Below are positions 60,354 to 64,000 of a stretch of 64,000 bases of DNA, one piece after another (the stretch's first letter is position 1; each line of letters starts with the position of its first letter). The notes beneath the pieces were generated by a model, which saw nothing but the letters and a program-made list of their open reading frames with translations, did no database searches and was not told where the DNA came from. The stretch is from Escallonia rubra. Its lineage: Eukaryota; Streptophyta; Magnoliopsida; Escalloniales; Escalloniaceae. Made by a program: the position numbers and the translations under genes. The stretch covers positions 1 to 64,000 of the forward strand of contig JAVXUO010002985.1 in assembly GCA_033065855.1 (NCBI GenBank). Reading direction: 5' to 3'.

Positions 60354-62369
60354 ATGGGTCGTGGAGTCAGCAGTGGTGGGGGTCAGAGCTCATTGGGCTA
60401 CTTGTTTGGAAGTGGAGAGGCTCCAAAGCCATCTGTAAATAATACACAAGTTGTTCCAAATGAAGGGCAGTCTGTGACTAATGTTCCTTCTCCTAAGCCT
60501 AGTGCTCCTGTTCACCCAGTGGATGTTAGTAAGCAGTTACCTGCTGGTATTCATAGTACTGCTGCAAACAACTACTTAAGAGCGGATGGTCAGAACACTG
60601 GCAATTTCATCACAGTACGTCTCTTCTTGCACTGACTTTACTGTCTAACCGAATTGAGGATTTACATATGTTAATGGCATTTTCCTGATACTTTGGAGGA
60701 AACAGTGGGGCTTAATGGTAAGAAACGAATGGGTCTACATTATCGTCATTGTCATTGACATTGTATATAGGGTGTGAGCTACCAGGTCACCCGTCACTGA
60801 AGAAAGGATAAGGTTTTCTGACTTTCTTTAAGCCATTCATGAAACCTTGTGGCAATTTGTCAGGCTTGCAGTTGGGTTTGTCTCTTTTAATTTTGGGGCG
60901 GCTCGGGGGGTTGTTTGATTAGTAGCTTTCGTCACTGGCTTATGCTCAGAGTGAAGCCAGGAAAAGCAACGTGCCTTTTTACAATTTTTCTTCGTTATAC
61001 GGTCACTTGCCAAATATGCAAACATGTTGCAATCTGCTTTTGTGTTTTTATGGGAAATTTAGGTAAAAATAAGCTGTAGTAAACTCCGATAGGTCAAAAA
61101 CTAAATGCTAATGTGCTGATTGTATCTCCCAAAGTGGTCTCAAGTGATATTCTGTTGTTCCTTAGAACAAGTTCTGTTCTCATCATTCTGCGTGATATGC
61201 ACTCTTCTCAGAGCATGAACTCTTATTTGAGGCACTTCGATAGGTATGTACTTAGGAAAAACAATTGGCCAGCTAAGGCATGTAAGGCTTGGGGCATTAT
61301 GTCCAACTCGATGAGTTGGCTGTGCGCTTGATGGATTTCGAATGCATGATTATTGATTTCCTGATACTGAACACTTGACTAGATGAGGTCCTGCACGCGG
61401 GTATGTGGCATCTGCTCATGCACCGATGTACGAGGCAGGACTGCTTAAAAATGTTGCATGGTTGCATCAAAATTAGTAATTTTGTTGGCCCTCAACCTAG
61501 CAAAGGAATTTCCATGTGAGAATGTTCTTGATATGGGAATATTTCCGTGGCTAAGGCACTGCCTACACCATATATAATGCATACTCCATTAGGCACACGT
61601 CTAAATGTGCAGATAGTTGCTTTTTGGCTAAGACCATAGTAGTCACCGTGAACAGGGAGCATGCCTGATCCCACACTATCTTCTATCCACGGCTACGATA
61701 GCTAGTTCCACGGGGAAAGGTTGAGCAATTATATTCTGCAGGAAGGCTTGGTTTACATCTTTAATCCCTTAATTGGGATACCTCAGTCACGCAAGATCAC
61801 CTTTCCTTGCGTCAACCTATTTGGATAACAATGATCTGGAACATTAAATTATTTCGATGAAAATAAAAAGTACATTGAGTGCCATAAACATACAACAATG
61901 CATATCAAAGTTCTCTATGAGCACCGATCAGTGATGAGTTGAAAGGATGCTGGTTGATGTGAACCAGTTATTCATCACCATCATCTTTTGATCCATGGTC
62001 CCAAACTAGTTGGGGTTGGCTACTTGTACAATTTGAACCAGAATCATTTCCTGTTTTCGTGTTTGGGTTTACAACTATAAAAATAACCTGGGAGGTTCTT
62101 CAAACCATATGAACATGTTCACCTCTATGCTGTCTGACTCTGTGCTTAGGTCTCCTTGCTTCCAATTTTCCAATTTGATGGGGATTATGGAATTACAGGC
62201 ACTTACACTCTATCCAAAGATCCAAGTACCATGATGTTTTGATAACAATTGATAGTTGCTTATTAGTGGAATTTCTGTATCCGTGCAGGAGCGACCCTCA
62301 ACTAAGGTCCATGCTGCTCCTGGCGGTGGATCTTCTCTGAATTACCTCTTTGGTGGTGGCGGCAAATAA
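60354..62369 (+). CDS. SPR1-like: SPIRAL1-family microtubule-associated protein
   Basis: CDS is join(60354..60614,62289..62369), 113 aa, phase 0 junction (T|E). SPIRAL1 proteins are small, plant-specific and bind cortical microtubules at the growing plus end, supporting straight anisotropic cell expansion (family knowledge). Both signature blocks are present: N-terminal MGRGVSSGGGQSSLGYLFGS and C-terminal APGGGSSLNYLFGGGGK. They frame a Pro/Ser/Thr-rich linker and the conserved NYLRADGQNTGNFIT then ERPSTKVHA. The length is close to Arabidopsis SPR1 (about 119 aa). The intron position before E(R/D)RPSTK is as expected. It lies between the methylesterase and COQ4 genes; adjacency to COQ4 is shared with Arabidopsis. 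Confidence 0.95.
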
Positions 62370-63264
62370 TCTGTATCTATATCTTCTCAAATGAGTAATC
62401 AACTTGCAAACTCAAGTTGAGAGGTTATACTTCTATTTCGGAGAATGTTTGGAGCTTGATGTGTAATTCTAATATAATAGCCGGTTTGTTCATTCCTGGT
62501 ATGACTCAGTTTGTGTAATCGATTTCATAAAGAATCATGGTTCGACCTTTGGACTTTGTAAAAGAAGCAATTCATATTTAAATTTCGTTATTCATATTGT
62601 TCATGCATTGTGACATTTGATATCTCAGAAGACGGTCAGCCATGTATTTTACTGATCTTTTGAGATGGAAGTTGGAATCTTAAAAGACAAGGAGTTGAAA
62701 AAATGAAAGGAGACGATGCATAATTGTATACATAAGACGTGAAAAAGCTGAGCAATGGTGGAATCCAAATTGTCTCCCAACTTGATTGAACTCGGTTGTT
62801 TTAAAATGTTTGGCACATAGCAATTGATATCATGTGTGATGGCAGTCTTAGAGCCCAAGGCAGAGTGAATCCTTTGTTTAGTTTCTGCTGTCGTTCACCA
62901 AGCATCAAAAGTGATGCCCATAAATCTTGGGTGGTCTGAATATTCATATCGTCCTTGCGACTATCGTTTACCAACTCCAAAAAAGTGCGCATAAATTTGA
63001 AACAAATATCAGCACAAAAGCTGTGAATGTCGAGGTCTATACCAAAGTCATTAGAGAAATAATTACCAGGTGATTAGCATACGCAATCTATCTAAACGGT
63101 CGTTAGTGCATAGCTAAGCATCAGATTTCTAGATCCCAGGAGCAGCTGCATGTGTAACATTTACTTGTCTAATTTACATAAAAGAATTTGATCGAGCAAC
63201 CACATTTTACAACATAATGCTGTTCATCTAACAAGATACATCAGCTACGGCTAAAGGGCGCAAT
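62370..63264. other. Convergent 3' flanks of SPIRAL1-like and COQ4
   Basis: The two genes converge here, so the stretch holds both 3' UTRs. No other gene or repeat recognised. Confidence 0.5.
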
Positions 63265-63774
63265 TCAGGCACCATTTGGTCTTGGATGAGGAGGGGGAGC
63301 AGGAGTTATCCCCCATCTCTGCCGAACAGCCTCTAAATCCTCATGAAAATGCTTCTCATAATATATACACATGAGGTCCGTAGATTGCATGCCAGCCCGG
63401 AGGGCCCAAGGGAAGTAATGCTGGTAAAACAGCGACCTTTGCTTTGCGCTGAACCTTGCAGTTCCTCCCACGACAGACATCATGCACATAGGAAGTAGCA
63501 TTTGCTCAAACTCTATCACCTTCAACGCCGACTCCCCCATCAAGTTGGTAGGAAGTCCAAACAGGGTGTGCCAGAAGTCGTGCACCTCACGGGCGCGCAT
63601 GGCCACATACACCAGCTCCTCTGTTTCCATGAAGCGCACGGGTGGTCTATCATCAGGAGAGAAATTCCTGGACCCCATGAACTTTGCATAAGCAGCACCA
63701 AATGAGTTCTCTGGTAGGTCCCATGCATGCCCCACATTTGCAGAGATGACACGAGGACGCTCTAACAGTACTGC
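63265..63774 (-). CDS. COQ4: Ubiquinone biosynthesis protein COQ4, last exon
   Basis: The acceptor TCTCAG at 63775 precedes [20 protein letters not shown], and the frame runs to TGA at 63267-63265 (169 aa). COQ4 is the scaffold of the mitochondrial coenzyme Q synthesis complex on the matrix side of the inner membrane. The zinc-binding motif HDxxHx11E is intact as [17 protein letters not shown], followed by the conserved [19 protein letters not shown] and [11 protein letters not shown]. Upstream to the right edge (63775-64000) is intron sequence: it is open in frame but does not match the expected preceding residues (TGKPAFE.ML.RM...P.GR). The 5' exons are therefore outside the window. Confidence 0.95.
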   Translation of the reverse strand, partial: AVLLERPRVISANVGHAWDLPENSFGAAYAKFMGSRNFSPDDRPPVRFMETEELVYVAMRAREVHDFWHTLFGLPTNLMGESALKVIEFEQMLLPMCMMSVVGGTARFSAKQRSLFYQHYFPWALRAGMQSTDLMCIYYEKHFHEDLEAVRQRWGITPAPPPHPRPNGA

Positions 63775-64000
63775 CTGAGAAAGAGCAGTTGCAGTAGGTG
63801 AAGCATACGCAATTGCAGACAAAATATGATTCTCACTATCAATGAGAAACCAAACAACAGAAGGTAGTTCTAAAGTCGCTGCCCAGTGGTTAGTAAGTTG
63901 AGCAGAATAATTAATTGTTGCAAAATTCAGAAGGACCACATCAAATCAACAAGTACGTAATGCTAAAAAGAGAATCACGCTCATATTTCAACAGAATGGA

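Noticed and set aside
1..64000. Prokaryote-style systems (operons, CRISPR arrays, phage or plasmid genes) and endogenous viral copies
   Set aside because: None seen. Gene structure, introns and repeats are those of a plant nuclear genome, and no viral coat, movement or pararetroviral polymerase motif was recognised.

Overview
This is nuclear DNA from a flowering plant, almost certainly a eudicot. The coding segments are short exons separated by AT-rich GT-AG introns. The gene families are plant-specific or plant-typical: RPK2 receptor kinase, Ninja/AFP repressor, SPIRAL1, MES methylesterase and CDC48B. The gaps are full of Stowaway-type MITEs, Mutator/hAT-like elements and retroelement debris. 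I cannot name the species. All exon joins below come from reading frames, splice dinucleotides and remembered family sequences; no transcript or search was available.

Layout. 1-1277 (+): 3' part of an RPK2-type LRR receptor kinase that runs off the left edge. 2808-2960 (+): tRNA-Cys(GCA) and tRNA-Arg(ACG), 8 nt apart. 4020-11126 (-): an AFP/Ninja-family ABA-signalling repressor in two coding exons, split by a 6-kb intron. That intron holds a head-to-tail duplication of the gene's own exon-1/intron-1 junction. 11.3-20.0 kb: AFP upstream region with many G-box/ABRE motifs, then a transposon-rich spacer including a ~1.4-kb element with ~100-bp inverted ends. 20037-23863 (-), 5' UTR exon at ~25.0-25.3 kb: a G3BP-like NTF2/RRM protein with two apparent GC-AG introns. 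29631-29702 (-): tRNA-Thr(CGU), head to head with a 14-exon ASNSD1-like asparagine-synthetase-domain gene (29824-41465, +). One of its introns has collected two non-LTR fragments and a 2.6-kb LTR-like insertion with a 5-bp target duplication. 41.5-45.2 kb: a terminal-inverted-repeat transposon and a GT-rich tandem duplication. 45210-53350 (+): CDC48B-type double-AAA ATPase, complete in 13 coding exons. 54747-57079 (+): MES11-type alpha/beta hydrolase with Asp at the nucleophile position. 60354-62369 (+): SPIRAL1-type microtubule protein. 63265-63774 (-): last exon of COQ4, whose 5' part lies off the right edge.

The genes do not form one pathway. What links them is descent: the order matches pieces of Arabidopsis chromosomes 1, 2 and 3, so the window looks like an ancestral gene order that was split up (fractionated) in Arabidopsis. 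The AFP gene, with its G-boxes, is the clearest regulatory story. I saw no candidate for a wholly new multi-gene system. The most novel items are the self-duplicated AFP exon inside its own intron, the paired GC-AG introns, and the tRNA arrangements.
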